Assembly (NCBI GenBank): GCA_001970955.1
Contig: MPUH01000005.1
Span: 62,001-126,000 of the forward strand
Source of the DNA: Stentor coeruleus
Lineage: Eukaryota; Ciliophora; Heterotrichea; Heterotrichida; Stentoridae
DNA length: 64,000 bases
Reading direction: 5' to 3'
Shown: positions 50,239 through 60,341 of the stretch, piece by piece
Layout: the number at the start of each line of letters is the position of its first letter
How positions within the stretch are numbered: the first letter of the stretch is position 1
Translations under genes and position numbers: made by a program
Notes under the pieces: generated by a model
Databases searched by the model: none
What the model was told of the DNA's origin: nothing
Seen by the model: the letters and a program-made list of their open reading frames with translations, nothing else

Positions 50239-51435
50239 ATGGGTGATACACAAAATGACCTACCATCAACAAACCCTTCTGAGGACGACGAAACTCAACT
50301 AGAAAAAGTTCAAAAACGAAACGAGCGTCTCCAGCAGTTGTTAATCAAAGCTAAAGACACTATCAAACAATACTCATCCCAAGTAAATACTTTAGAAAGC
50401 AATATCTATGAACGTGAAATTAAACAAAACGAACTACAAACCTGCATAAATCGCCTTCTCAAATACGAACCTCCACATTCTGACACAATAACCGAAGTTA
50501 TCTGCCGAGTCAAAGTCCAAGAAAATATATTTTGTTATATCAAATCCAATAAAGGAAACTTCTGGATTCCTGAATCCACATTCAAATACAAAATGCCTAT
50601 GCCTGATATAATCGACTCATCATTTACAGCTAAAGTTATAAACGATCAAATCCTTTCAATAACCCAAGAATGGAAAGAAAAATACAAAGAAATTTCATCA
50701 AATCTATCAATGCAAATAGAAAAAAATACTTACATACAAGATTTAGTAAAAGATCAACAAAACAAAATAGAAACATTAGAAAAAGAAAACAAGAAAATAA
50801 AAGAATCAGGAGTAATAAGTTTTGTTATTGCAAGTACTGAAATATATGATATGATATTAGATTCTGTTATGGATGATATATTAGATAATGATAAATTTAC
50901 TGATATACAAAAAGCTTTGAATAGATATATGAATATAATAGCTGAAGATGAGAGGATTAGGGTTAGGGATCATTGTGGTATATTGTTAAGAAGTTTATTT
51001 GAGACTAGTAAAAGGCTTTTATATGCTAGGAATGAATTAAAATCTCAGGATGATGCTTGGAGGAATACATGTGATGCTTTGGTTATAGAAAAAGAAGAGC
51101 TTAAGCAACAAATAATGAGGGTTAAAAATGAAATGGTTAATAAGGTTGATGGATGTATGGAAGAAATTAGGAAGATAAGGGAAGAGAGAAGTAAAGAGAT
51201 TGTGAGATATGAGGAAAAAATTAGGAAATTAGAGGAGGATATTGATAAAAGGATAAATCAACCGTATTTGAAACATGTTTTGTTACAATTTATATGTTCG
51301 AAGGATTTCCAGGTTCAGGAACGACTTTTGAATGTGATTTCGACTATCTTGAATTTTTCACAAGAAGAGATGTTGAAAATCAAAGAAACTAGAGCACCAA
51401 AAAGTATGTTGAATAAGTTTATTAATTGGCAGTAA
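50239..51435 (+). CDS. GRIP-domain golgin-like coiled-coil protein
   Basis: 398 residues. Coiled coils lie at about 17-85, 140-190 and 265-340, separated by a globular stretch with FCYIKSNKGNFWIPES. The C-terminal 45 residues, YLKHVLLQFICSKDFQVQER followed by LLNVISTILNFSQEE, match the GRIP domain, including the invariant Tyr at the start and the FSxEE end. GRIP domains bind Arl1-GTP and place golgins on the trans-Golgi, where they tether vesicles. The length is short for a golgin. The internal globular part is unassigned. Confidence 0.8.
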   Translation: MGDTQNDLPSTNPSEDDETQLEKVQKRNERLQQLLIKAKDTIKQYSSQVNTLESNIYEREIKQNELQTCINRLLKYEPPHSDTITEVICRVKVQENIFCYIKSNKGNFWIPESTFKYKMPMPDIIDSSFTAKVINDQILSITQEWKEKYKEISSNLSMQIEKNTYIQDLVKDQQNKIETLEKENKKIKESGVISFVIASTEIYDMILDSVMDDILDNDKFTDIQKALNRYMNIIAEDERIRVRDHCGILLRSLFETSKRLLYARNELKSQDDAWRNTCDALVIEKEELKQQIMRVKNEMVNKVDGCMEEIRKIREERSKEIVRYEEKIRKLEEDIDKRINQPYLKHVLLQFICSKDFQVQERLLNVISTILNFSQEEMLKIKETRAPKSMLNKFINWQ

Positions 51436-51478
51436 GGCTAAAAATAAGTACTTAATCTAGTAATAAAAATATTATCTT

Positions 51479-53014
51479 TTAAACGTAAGTCAACTCTAAG
51501 TTCATAGCTTTATAGTCTTCAATTTCAGACATAACAGCTCTCCATTGCATTTTCTGAGGATGAGTCATAGGGAAAATCTCTTCTTCCCATGCACAATACA
51601 AAAACTTATCATGAGCTGAGCCGACTGGGTTGAAATCTTTACATAGATTCAAAAGTTTATCAATAAAAACTCCTTGTATATCATCACCTTCAGCTAAAAG
51701 CAATTGCTTATCAAAATCTGCTATTCTTTCTCCTTTTACATAAACTCTTTTTACAGTATTACTTGTTATCTTACAAATATTCTCGATTTTATCATCAATT
51801 GTGCATATCATAGTCTTATAAAAAAACGCAATTAAAATACTGATAAAAATAGTCACACATAAGCAAAAAAAGAACACGTAATCTGTTGAAAATTTTGGCA
51901 AACCATATATAAATTCTAAACTCACATCATTAGGTAAACAGGCCAAAATATAAAAATTCCTCTCTGTGTACAAGCTGCTTTTCCCTATAACCCTTGAAAA
52001 TTTAAACTCTTTCCCAGAAGGGTCCATAAAACGGAAAATCTGATCACTGCCAAGAGTGCTATTCTGTATTTTATCCCACAATTCATCAGTTATTCCGATT
52101 TTTGAATAAGCAGCAGGAAGTGTTCCTAAAAACTTACTCATTCCAGGTGTAGAATATAAAATAAGCCCTTCACATGTTAAATATATAATAAATCCATTTC
52201 CCATAAACTCTGTTGCAAAAACATCTTTACTAAAAACCTCAAGGTTTATATCGACTGCAACTACAGCATAAGTTTTATTATGCTTATTTAATCCTTTAGA
52301 TACTGTTATCATCCATTTTCCATTAAAAAAATCTTTATAAGGTTCTGTCATTGTTGGAATATTATGTGATTCTTCAGCTCTATAATACCATTCTCTTACA
52401 GTTGGATCATAATCTACATTTCCAAATATAATACCAGGATATATATCCACAATTTTATCAGTTTCAAAACCGGTGTAGATATAAAAAAATAAGTCAAGTT
52501 TTAGGAGGTCATAAAAACAGTCAAAGGTCGCTTGTTTTTGTATCAAATTTTCACCTGTTTCGCTTAGGATTTCGTTGTTTGAGCGGAATAAACTCTTATT
52601 CTTTAGGGTGAAGCCTAGTGGATCAGAAAAATCTACTTCTTCTATTGGTATGAAACTATTCTCAATCATTGGTGTTGGAGGTAAGAGTGGGTTTTGACCC
52701 TCTAAAATGAATTTTTCTAAGTTTGCATTGAATTGAACGTAGTTCTTGTAGAACTCAAACTCTCTAAGCACTTTGAGAGTCACCTGCCTGAATATCCCTT
52801 ACTCAGCAATAAGCTTGAGTTTTTTCTCTTCATCCTTGTCCAAAACATCAACAGCCTTCAAATAAAAATAATCTCTAAAATATATCAATTGACTTGTTCC
52901 AACACAAGCTACTGAAATCATAAAAATCCCTAAAAGCCCAATCCAGCTAATCAACAAAAAATGCCGAATTTTTATTTCTAAAAAGTAGTTTTTCACCCTG
53001 TCATTTAAAAACAT
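51479..53014 (-). CDS. dCACHE-domain membrane sensor without known output domain (one 15-nt intron)
   Basis: Exons 53014-52803 and 52787-51479 encode 506 residues. Membrane segments lie at about 17-40 and 374-396, enclosing an extracellular region of some 330 residues. This contains YPGIIFGNVDYDPTVREWYY, the hallmark of dCACHE_1 ligand-binding domains, and KWMITVSKGL. In bacteria and ciliates such domains sense small molecules and feed kinases, cyclases or chemotaxis modules. Here the 110-residue cytosolic tail shows no kinase, cyclase or GAF motif, so signalling would need a partner (inference). The tail is acidic with CAWEEEIFPMTHPQKMQW. Confidence 0.82.
52788..52802 (-). other. 15-nt intron (GTAAGGGATATTCAG)
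   Basis: Phase-2 intron in the dCACHE gene. If kept, it gives TAA right after Ala. Spliced, the frame runs AEQVTLKVLREFEF. It is the only one of the seven ending TTCAG and not TATAG or TTTAG. Confidence 0.85.
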
Positions 53015-53334
53015 TTTATATCTCTTAAATTATCCATTACCTTATAATAATAGCATATACTTATATAATTTTTTTATAATCTTTAAATTTTCTAATCTAA
53101 TAATAGATGGCCACACTTTTGTATACAAAAACTATATTTTTCAAGGTTAAAGTTCCTAGAATTTTAACATTTAGCATATGATAATTGAAATTTGTTTGAT
53201 ATAAAAAACGTAAGTATTTTAGCAGGTTCTTAAAGACCAAAAGAGTATTTGGATAGATGAGATACAATCGGATACTTAATTAGCCTAATAATTTTATATC
53301 ATCATTCAGCTATTTAGGGAACTTAATCATATAA
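53015..53334. promoter_or_regulatory. Divergent spacer between dCACHE and helicase genes
   Basis: No gene seen. Unlike the other long spacers it does not show the G-rich to C-rich order. Regulatory role inferred from position only. Confidence 0.5.
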
Positions 53335-55482
53335 ATGTCATCTAATCAAGTTTTACCTATCCTTGAATACCAAGATGAGATTTTAAACTCTCTTCTACAC
53401 AATCAAGTTCTTATTGTAACAGGTGAACCAGGTTGTGGTAAGTCTACTAAACTGCCTCAGTTTTGCATAGACAGCAAATCTTTATCACAAAAGCTCAAAA
53501 CAAGTAAAATTAGTGTGGCTGTAACCCAACCAAGAAGAGTTGCGGCAATAGCCATGGCTAAACGCGTATCCTATGAGCGTAGATGCAAGCTTGGTACTGA
53601 GGTATTTTCTATATAGGTAGGATATTGTATTCGTTTTGAAGATCGTAGTTCATTAAAAACACGTATTAAATACCTTACAGATGGTGTACTCCTAAGAGAA
53701 TGCATGGGTATTAAAGGTCTTAGCAATTACAACATAATAATCCTTGATGAAGCTCATGAAAGAAGCTTAGATACTGATATCCTAATGGGTCTTCTTAAAT
53801 CCCATCTGATTTCCAACCCTAAATTCCGTCTTATCGTAACTTCTGCAACCATAGATGTGAATCTTTTCTCTAAATACTTCTCAAATGCACCCATAATCTC
53901 AGTCTCAGGAAGACAATTTGATGTTGAAATCCTTCATAGTGCCTGCAAATCAGATCGAAGAGTTGAATATGTTGTTAACGCAGCAATTAGAATCCATTTG
54001 CATGAAGGCCCTGGAGATATCCTAGCATTTCTTACAGGAAGTGATGAATGTGAAAGCGCTAAATCCTTATGTTTTGAAACTTTACAAAGACTTGTTTCTA
54101 AAGGTAAATCCGTAGCTTCAATGCTCATGCTTGCTTTATATGGGGCAATGTCAAGTGAAGAACAAGCTAAAGTATTTAAACCAACCCCAGTTGATTGTAG
54201 GAAAGTCATATTTTCAACAAACATATCAGAAACTTCAATAACTGTTGATGGTATTGGCTTTGTTATAGACTGTGGGTATGTCAAACAGAAACAGTTTAAC
54301 CCGGCAAATAGTTTAGATGCTTTAACTGTAGTCCCAATATCAAAACAACAAGCAAAACAAAGAACAGGTCGTGCAGGGAGGACACAAGCAGGGAAATGTT
54401 TCCGTTTGTATTCTGAGAGTTTTTTCAATGAACAAATGCAAGAAAATATAACTGCTGAAATACATAGAGCTAATTTAGCTAGTGTTGTTTTAGTACTCAA
54501 AAGTTTGGGTATTTCTAATGTGACTAATTTCTCATTCATCGAGCCACCTTCAGGAGATAAAATCACACAAGCTTATAAACTGCTGTACTATATAGGAGCT
54601 TTAGATGAAACTGGGGATATAACTTTACTTGGTAGGGAAATAGCAAAGTTTCCTTTAGACCCAGCTTATTCTAGATGTTTAGTTTCTAGTATTATATGTA
54701 AATGTTCATCAGAAATGCTCACTGTAATTATCATATAGTTAGTTTCATTACTTTCATCTGAAAACATATGGCAAAATGTACCAAAATCTATACTTACTAA
54801 ATATGAAGAAGCTAAAAATGCTCAACATGCTTTTTTAGATAAAAAAGGTGACCATTTAACTTTACTTAAAGTACATGAGCAATGGAAATCACAAGGTCGT
54901 AAACAGCAATGGTGTTATGATAATTATATTAATTATAGAAGTATGCTTCAAGCTGATGATATAAGAGATCAACTTAAAGCTATTATGAGGATAATAAGAG
55001 TTCCAAGTTTAATTGAAGATCAGCTTTTTGAAGAGTTTAAAACATCGCTTAAGACCAATTTAGCTAAAGTTAGGTTCGCATTGTGTATAGGATTTTATAT
55101 GAATGCTGGTAGGGCTATTGTTTATGGACAAGAAGGATCATATTTGGCTGTTAGGGATAATAGTATGTTACATGTGGATAAATCAGCAAGTGTAGCTATA
55201 TTAGATTCTTATCCTACATGGATTATATATACACAATTGTCTGGGACAACTTTAGCTCATGGGACTATAAAAATGCTTAGTAAAGTTAAAAGTGAATGGT
55301 TAGAACAATTAGTCCCAAAGCTTGAGAAAATCAATCTTAATAAACTTTTAGGCTTGGCTAATGAGAAAAGACAAAGATCGGATAGTGAGAATGAAGAGGA
55401 AAAAACAGAACAAGTAGGGGAAAATGTTAAAGAAAAAATAGAACAAGCTAAACAAAGATACTTAAAACGCAAGTTTAATTAA
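53335..55482 (+). CDS. DEAH-box RNA helicase, DHX35/DHX40-like (two 15-nt introns)
   Basis: Exons 53335-53601, 53617-54723 and 54739-55482 encode 705 residues. Motifs in order: GEPGCGKST (Walker A), TQPRRVAA, TDGVLLRE, DEAHERSL (motif II), SATID (III), FLTGSDECE, STNISETSITVDG (V) and QRTGRAGRTQAGKCFRLY (VI). Then winged-helix, ratchet and OB-fold regions follow. Length and the RIHLHEGPGDILAFLTG segment fit the DHX35/DHX40 end of the DEAH family. The C-terminal LLGLANEKRQR and AKQRYLKRK resemble DHX40 (judgement from memory). These helicases remodel RNA or RNP complexes in the nucleus. The stop overlaps that of the convergent gene at 55479-55482. Confidence 0.92.
53602..53616 (+). other. 15-nt intron (GTATTTTCTATATAG)
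   Basis: Phase-0 intron between Gly-Thr-Glu and Val-Gly-Tyr, inside the conserved segment before TDGVLLRE. The family alignment is continuous only if it is removed. Confidence 0.92.
54724..54738 (+). other. 15-nt intron (GTAATTATCATATAG)
   Basis: Phase-0 intron after SSEMLT. The reading resumes as LVSLLSSENIW, matching the conserved helicase ratchet region. Confidence 0.92.
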
Positions 55483-55952
55483 AAATCTGTATTAAAAGTG
55501 GCATCTACCATTTTAGGTAAGGATTTATTACTTTTATGATGTAAAATGTTGATATTGTTTATTTGAAGGACTAATGGCATTGTTGTTTGTTTTAATGTTT
55601 TAGTTTTGAAATTGTTTTGGTTTTTTCTATGAGTTGAGTTGTTTGTATACATTGAATTAGATTTTTTAGATATGATGAGTTGGTTTTTCGAGCTTTGGAG
55701 AACTGTTTGAAGTTTGGTGATATCTGGTGTAGCTGAGAATTTTAATTGTAATGTTGATAAAGAAGGGTAGTCTGATAGAAGTTTAGATGTTGTAGTTAAT
55801 TTAGGAAGACGTTTAGGGCGAAATGTGGATTTACGGGATCTTATTGGAGATAAGTATTTGCGGATTAGCGACTTGTGTGTAGAATTAGGAGAGTCGATTG
55901 GGTTTAGAGGGATTTTGTTCATGAGGAGGAAGTATTTGTTGGGTGAAGCCAT
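55479..55952 (-). CDS. Short basic protein, unknown function
   Basis: 157 residues, rich in Ser, Thr, Asn, Lys and Leu, with SPIRSRKSTFRPKRLPKL as the most striking basic patch. No domain is recognised, and it is likely disordered. Its stop TAA and the helicase stop TAA overlap by 4 bp inside the palindrome TTAATTAA. The upstream flank is G-rich and C-poor on the plus strand, as for other minus-strand genes, which supports it being a real gene. Confidence 0.55.
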   Translation of the reverse strand: MASPNKYFLLMNKIPLNPIDSPNSTHKSLIRKYLSPIRSRKSTFRPKRLPKLTTTSKLLSDYPSLSTLQLKFSATPDITKLQTVLQSSKNQLIISKKSNSMYTNNSTHRKNQNNFKTKTLKQTTMPLVLQINNINILHHKSNKSLPKMVDATFNTDF

Positions 55953-56424
55953 GCTAATATATTATTTCTAGTTAAAAATGTATATTTTTTTGATGCTTAT
56001 GTGATATTGTGTTATTATTCAGGATATTTGCTAGGATTTAAGATATTGTTTTGAAAGATAAATCGGTTTTAATGTAGATATTAGGATTTATATTGTGAAA
56101 TAGTTGAGATATTGAAATATGATGAAATGGTTGAGATGATGGGTTTATGATTCTTTTGTATAAAGGACTAGAATGATTAAATTTATTATTTTTATATTTT
56201 TTGTTAGAAATTTATATAGACTAATAATTATTTTTACAATATCGACAAGTTTATTATATAAAATAACATCATTAGCAACTAAATTACAGAAATAAACTTT
56301 AAAATATAGCATATAATCATAAAAAAACAAAATCACCCATATAAACTAGCCTAATATAAATCCTAAAAAACTTGTTTACCTAAATTCTCATTTCAAACCT
56401 ATAATCTATAACTTATCTAACGGC
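55953..56424. other. Intergenic spacer
   Basis: No gene seen. Bases 55990-56160 are G-rich and 56320-56424 C-rich on the plus strand. Confidence 0.6.
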
Positions 56425-57711
56425 CTACGCCATTTTATAGTCAAAAACAATTTTAAGCCCAGACTCCTTAGCAATCCTCAGCATTTTCGAAATCGACACA
56501 ACTTTTTTCACAGCTTTTTCCTCATCAGGTTCATACATTGCATGAATATTACTCTTAGCCACAATTTCCTTCGCCTCCTGCCAATTTGTCCCACAAAGCC
56601 TCGCTACAATTGGCTTAGTAAAATTAACTCTTTCCGCAGCTTTAACAAGTCCACTTGCAATAATATCACATCTCATAATCCCTCCAAATATATTAATCAA
56701 TACCGAATCGACTTTAGGATTGATTTGTAAAATCTTCAAAGCACTAACAATTTGTTCTTCTTGAGCTCCTCCACCAACATCTAAGAAATTAGCTGGACTT
56801 CCTCCTAAAAGTTTAATAAGATCCATTGTTGCCATAGCTAAACCAGCTCCATTAACTAAGCATCCAATACTTCCATTCATAGAAATATAACTAAGACCAG
56901 CATTATGAGCTTCTAATTCATCAAGGTTTTCTTGTCTTAGATCTCTTTCATTATGTGTAGCTTTTTGTCTAAAAATAGCATTGTCATCAAAATTTAGTTT
57001 AGCATCACATACAACAATTTCTCCATCAATAGTAACTCCAAGTGGATTAACTTCAAGTAATAACATATCTTTTTGTGTAAAACAAGCATACATGTTGATA
57101 AGTAATCTATGGATTTCTTGGAATTTAGAATGATCAAAACCTAGGTTTTTAGTCACTTCTTCTGAAAGCTCAAGAGTTACCCCTCGTTTTAAAGATATCG
57201 GAACTTTGAATATATCATTTGGGTTCCTGTTAGATACTTCTTCTATATCCATACCTCCTTGTGTTGAATAAACAAGGACTGGTCCTCCGAATTTTCTGTC
57301 TAAGAGAAATGCTAAATAAAATTCTTTTGATAAAACGAGTTTTTTCATTACTAAAACTTTGTCAACTATTTTCCCTTCATCTCCTGTTTGCTTGGTTACC
57401 AAATGCTTTCCAATCATACACGAAGCTACACCTTCAACTTCACCTTGGGTTATAATTTGAACACCTCCTTGAAGACCACCTTCAAATTTCCCTTTTCCTC
57501 TTCCTCCAGCTAGAACTTGGGCTTTAATTACAACTTTTTCATCGCCAATTTCTTCTGCTATATGCTTTGCTTCGTCTGGAGAAAAAGCAACTTTATTGTA
57601 AGGAGTAGGGATACCGTAAGATTTCAAAAGCATCAAGCCTTGATATTCATGTAAGTTGTACCCCCTGCACATTGTTGGGATAAGCTTTTTGAAAAGGGTT
57701 TTAGTCCACAT
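56425..57711 (-). CDS. Succinyl-CoA ligase (synthetase) beta subunit, mitochondrial
   Basis: 428 residues. MWTKTLFKKLIPTMCRGYN is a basic, hydrophobic leader fitting a mitochondrial targeting peptide. NLHEYQGLMLLKSYGIPTP starts the mature enzyme, followed by the ATP-grasp domain with IKAQVLAGGRGKGKF and LLEVNPLGV, and by the CoA-ligase domain with GSIGCLVNGAGLAMATMD and INIFGGIMRCD. With the alpha subunit it converts succinyl-CoA to succinate with substrate-level formation of ATP or GTP in the TCA cycle. Nucleotide specificity (SUCLA2 or SUCLG2 type) cannot be settled from the sequence by eye. All core motifs are intact. Confidence 0.95.
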   Translation of the reverse strand: MWTKTLFKKLIPTMCRGYNLHEYQGLMLLKSYGIPTPYNKVAFSPDEAKHIAEEIGDEKVVIKAQVLAGGRGKGKFEGGLQGGVQIITQGEVEGVASCMIGKHLVTKQTGDEGKIVDKVLVMKKLVLSKEFYLAFLLDRKFGGPVLVYSTQGGMDIEEVSNRNPNDIFKVPISLKRGVTLELSEEVTKNLGFDHSKFQEIHRLLINMYACFTQKDMLLLEVNPLGVTIDGEIVVCDAKLNFDDNAIFRQKATHNERDLRQENLDELEAHNAGLSYISMNGSIGCLVNGAGLAMATMDLIKLLGGSPANFLDVGGGAQEEQIVSALKILQINPKVDSVLINIFGGIMRCDIIASGLVKAAERVNFTKPIVARLCGTNWQEAKEIVAKSNIHAMYEPDEEKAVKKVVSISKMLRIAKESGLKIVFDYKMA

Positions 57712-58114
57712 TTATGAGTTTGATGACGGAAATGATTGATAAAGTTTTAATAAGGGTTTGTGATAGGAAATGCTACAGGGTGGAGATGATTATTTTGCAA
57801 TGGATGGCGGATATGAGGTTTTTTTTTAGGGTTTTAGGATGGATTTAATGAGAGTTAGAGAGGTGAGGATAAATGGTTTAGGGTTTATGCAATATTTTTT
57901 TAATATATAGATTTAGGGTAAAATAGAATACGCCTTTAGATATGGCTTTAATATAAAAGCTCAATACAATTCTCACTAAATATAATAACCTCTACACTTT
58001 ACCATATAAAACATTTTATCATATCCTACAAAATTTTCTTAGTTTAATTGATATATCAACATATATAGAAAATTTATAAAATCTAGGCAATAAATAGCTA
58101 GAGTTACTGTTTAC
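57712..58114. promoter_or_regulatory. Spacer with skew flip between ligase gene and decayed tract
   Basis: G-rich on the plus strand to about 57920, then C-rich to about 58050. This is the pattern seen between intact divergent genes, and it implies that a plus-strand gene once began near 58100. Confidence 0.5.
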
Positions 58115-58992
58115 TATCTCGATTTAAACTTAAGTAGCGAGCTTAATCATACGAATTTAACTTATCAAGGCATAGAATTCAACAACTACAGAATAACTTT
58201 TAAGAATAACATGAAAGATATTTATGCTACTGTTGCTAAAACTTTTGGACTAAAGATTATGAGACTATAGATAAATTTCATTAAGAAATTTCATTTTTTT
58301 ACAGAAAATCAAAGTTAGACTATTGAAGAATAATAATGGAGATTGATGATTTATGGGGAATTCAATAACAATAGCGGATTTTGAGATTTTACAACTTTTG
58401 TGGGATAGGCTATTGAAACTAGAAATTAATAAAAAATATGTAGTTTAATTATGATTATTCCTAAGCTTTATTCATTTGTTAAGAGGTTTACGGAAAATTC
58501 ACCAAGAATTAGGGAGTATTTAGAGTTAAGACCAAAATGTGATTTTTAGATTTTGTTTATAGATTTTCACACAATTTTTACATTTTTTTTGTAGGAATTT
58601 TGGTTTAGGTTAGGATATGATGAGTTTTAATTTTAAAATAGCTACCTTTTTTACAGGTATTTCAGTTAGAGGGATTATTATAAATAAAGGACGTTAAATT
58701 TTATATGAAAATGATTTGAGATTTTTTAGAATTAATACTTTAAGGAGATTAGAAAAGATAGATAATCACAAGCACTCGAAAAAGAATTAGAAAGTATCCA
58801 TAAAGATTTCTCAGAATTCAAATCCGAAACAAAAGAACACATAAAACTCTTGAAAGTGAAACAGTTAATAATCTACTTAGCTCTAAAAATATTAATCTCA
58901 GATTTAAAGCATCTGCTCTTAAAAAAAAGATTATAGCTTCTTCTATGAATATGCCTTCAAAGACCCCAAGTCTAAAAATTAAATCATCTTAA
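58115..58992 (+). pseudogene. Decayed plus-strand gene remnant ending in a coiled coil
   Basis: One plus-strand frame from about 58115 to 58850 looks coding between stops (for example YQGIEFNNYRITFKNNMKDI and FVKRFTENSPRIREYLEL). It ends in a convincing coiled coil, ALEKELESIHKDFSEFKSE, that continues in a neighbouring frame to a natural end with PSKTPSLKIKSS. Many internal stops (mostly TAA/TAG) and at least one frame break make it non-functional as read. No family is recognised. Flanking skew at 57920-58050 supports a former promoter. Confidence 0.45.
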
Positions 58993-59128
58993 ATAATCAA
59001 GTACATTAGTATATATCAAAAGTAATATAGTTAAGGATAGCATAGGTAAATGGATTCGTAAGTTAAAGAAATATGAAAGTTATTATACAACAAGGTGCTA
59101 AAATTACTTTATAGGTCAAAACCGAGAT

Positions 59129-59650
59129 CTAGCATATAACACAACAAGAAGTATGGTTTAAAGCTCTTGTCCTCCTGTAATTTATAAGCAGCCTAACCTG
59201 TTGCGAGTTCAAAGCGCCAGGACGATTTTTCCTAATCAAACTAATTGCATTATGTGACTCCATCCCATATTCAATCAAAGCGATCCCAACAAGAACCGGA
59301 GCTCTTCCAAGTCCAGCAAGGCAATGAACAGCAATATACTGAACTTGAGTATCATCTGTAGTATTATCAATAAAAGTCTCTTTTATTAGACTAAGCCACA
59401 TAGATATTCTTGATTTAGACGGCACAGTACCGTCTTGAAAGTACAAGTCCTATATAAAAATTACATGGATTTTTATACCCCTGCTTTCAAATACATTCTC
59501 ATCATAATTACCTTCACAAGTTCTTACAAGGTGCTTAACACCTATCATAGATAGCTGCAGTGCATATTCAATAGCATTTTCCCGAGCTGGAGCGTCCATA
59601 ATTAGGAATTTCAGCTTTTCATGCACAACCAGCGAAGGCTTATTAATCAT
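59129..59650 (-). CDS. PRL (PTP4A)-type protein phosphatase with C-terminal prenylation site (one 15-nt intron)
   Basis: Exons 59650-59465 and 59449-59129 encode 168 residues, close to the 173 of animal PRLs. The catalytic P-loop is HCLAGLGRAP, with Cys105 and Arg111. The Ala after HCL, where most phosphatases differ, is typical of PRLs. The general acid is Asp68 in FQDG. The N-terminal half (LKFLIMDAPARENAIEYALQ, VKHLVRTCEGNYD) matches the PRL fold. The C-terminus CCVIC provides a CaaX-like box for farnesylation, with a final Cys, so membrane attachment is likely. PRLs bind CNNM Mg2+ transporters in animals and have weak phosphatase activity. Confidence 0.93.
59450..59464 (-). other. 15-nt intron (GTAATTTTTATATAG)
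   Basis: Phase-0 intron in the PRL gene. Splicing joins RGIKIH to DLYFQDG, as needed for the conserved region around the general acid. Confidence 0.92.
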
Positions 59651-60341
59651 TTTCTTTCAATTTTTATATGATTATTTTTTAGTTTAGGTTAGAGAAGGAT
59701 TTGAAGATTTAGTTATGGGAGAACATGGGATTAGAGATGGGTAGGTTTTGATAGGATTAGACTTGGGTATTTGTCATTTAGGAAGTTGGTGATGATGAAA
59801 GTGCGTTTTGAATTATAGAATTAGATATAATAGTTGTAGGTTGGAGATGATATGATAGAATATATTAAGATTGGGAAATTAATTAGTGATTATGATAGGG
59901 TTTTAAAATAGTTAGGTATGATTTTAGGATAAGGGGAAGATGTGTTTGATATATGATAGTTATTTTAGTTGCATTTATAATAAAATTTAGATTGTGGTTA
60001 GTTTAATGATGCAGTTAATTGATATATAATAATAGAAATCAACTGAGGTCTAGTTTAAAATGCTGCAAACCTTTATCATAACAGTTTCTAAGGAAATAAG
60101 TTTATAATCAGCGAATACCAAGGAAACCATTCTAATAACTAGCAATTTCAATATATTTACAAATTTATTTTAGCATTAAAACCCATATACAAATTATTCA
60201 ACCCTAATTCCCTAAAATAATAATTTATCTCCTACTAAACTTTACATACAACCCCTCTCAACATTATCGCCATAAACTATCAAACATAAAAAATAACTTC
60301 TCCATAAACCTCTCTAAAATCACTGAAAAAATATAAAATTA
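59651..60341. other. Intergenic spacer with skew flip
   Basis: No gene seen. G-rich on the plus strand to about 60020, then C-rich to 60340. Both neighbours are minus-strand genes, so the pattern is not restricted to divergent promoters. Confidence 0.65.

Noticed and set aside
53934-54566. Minus-strand ORF of 210 aa opposite the DEAH helicase
   Set aside because: Overlaps conserved helicase motifs on the other strand and has no recognisable protein features.
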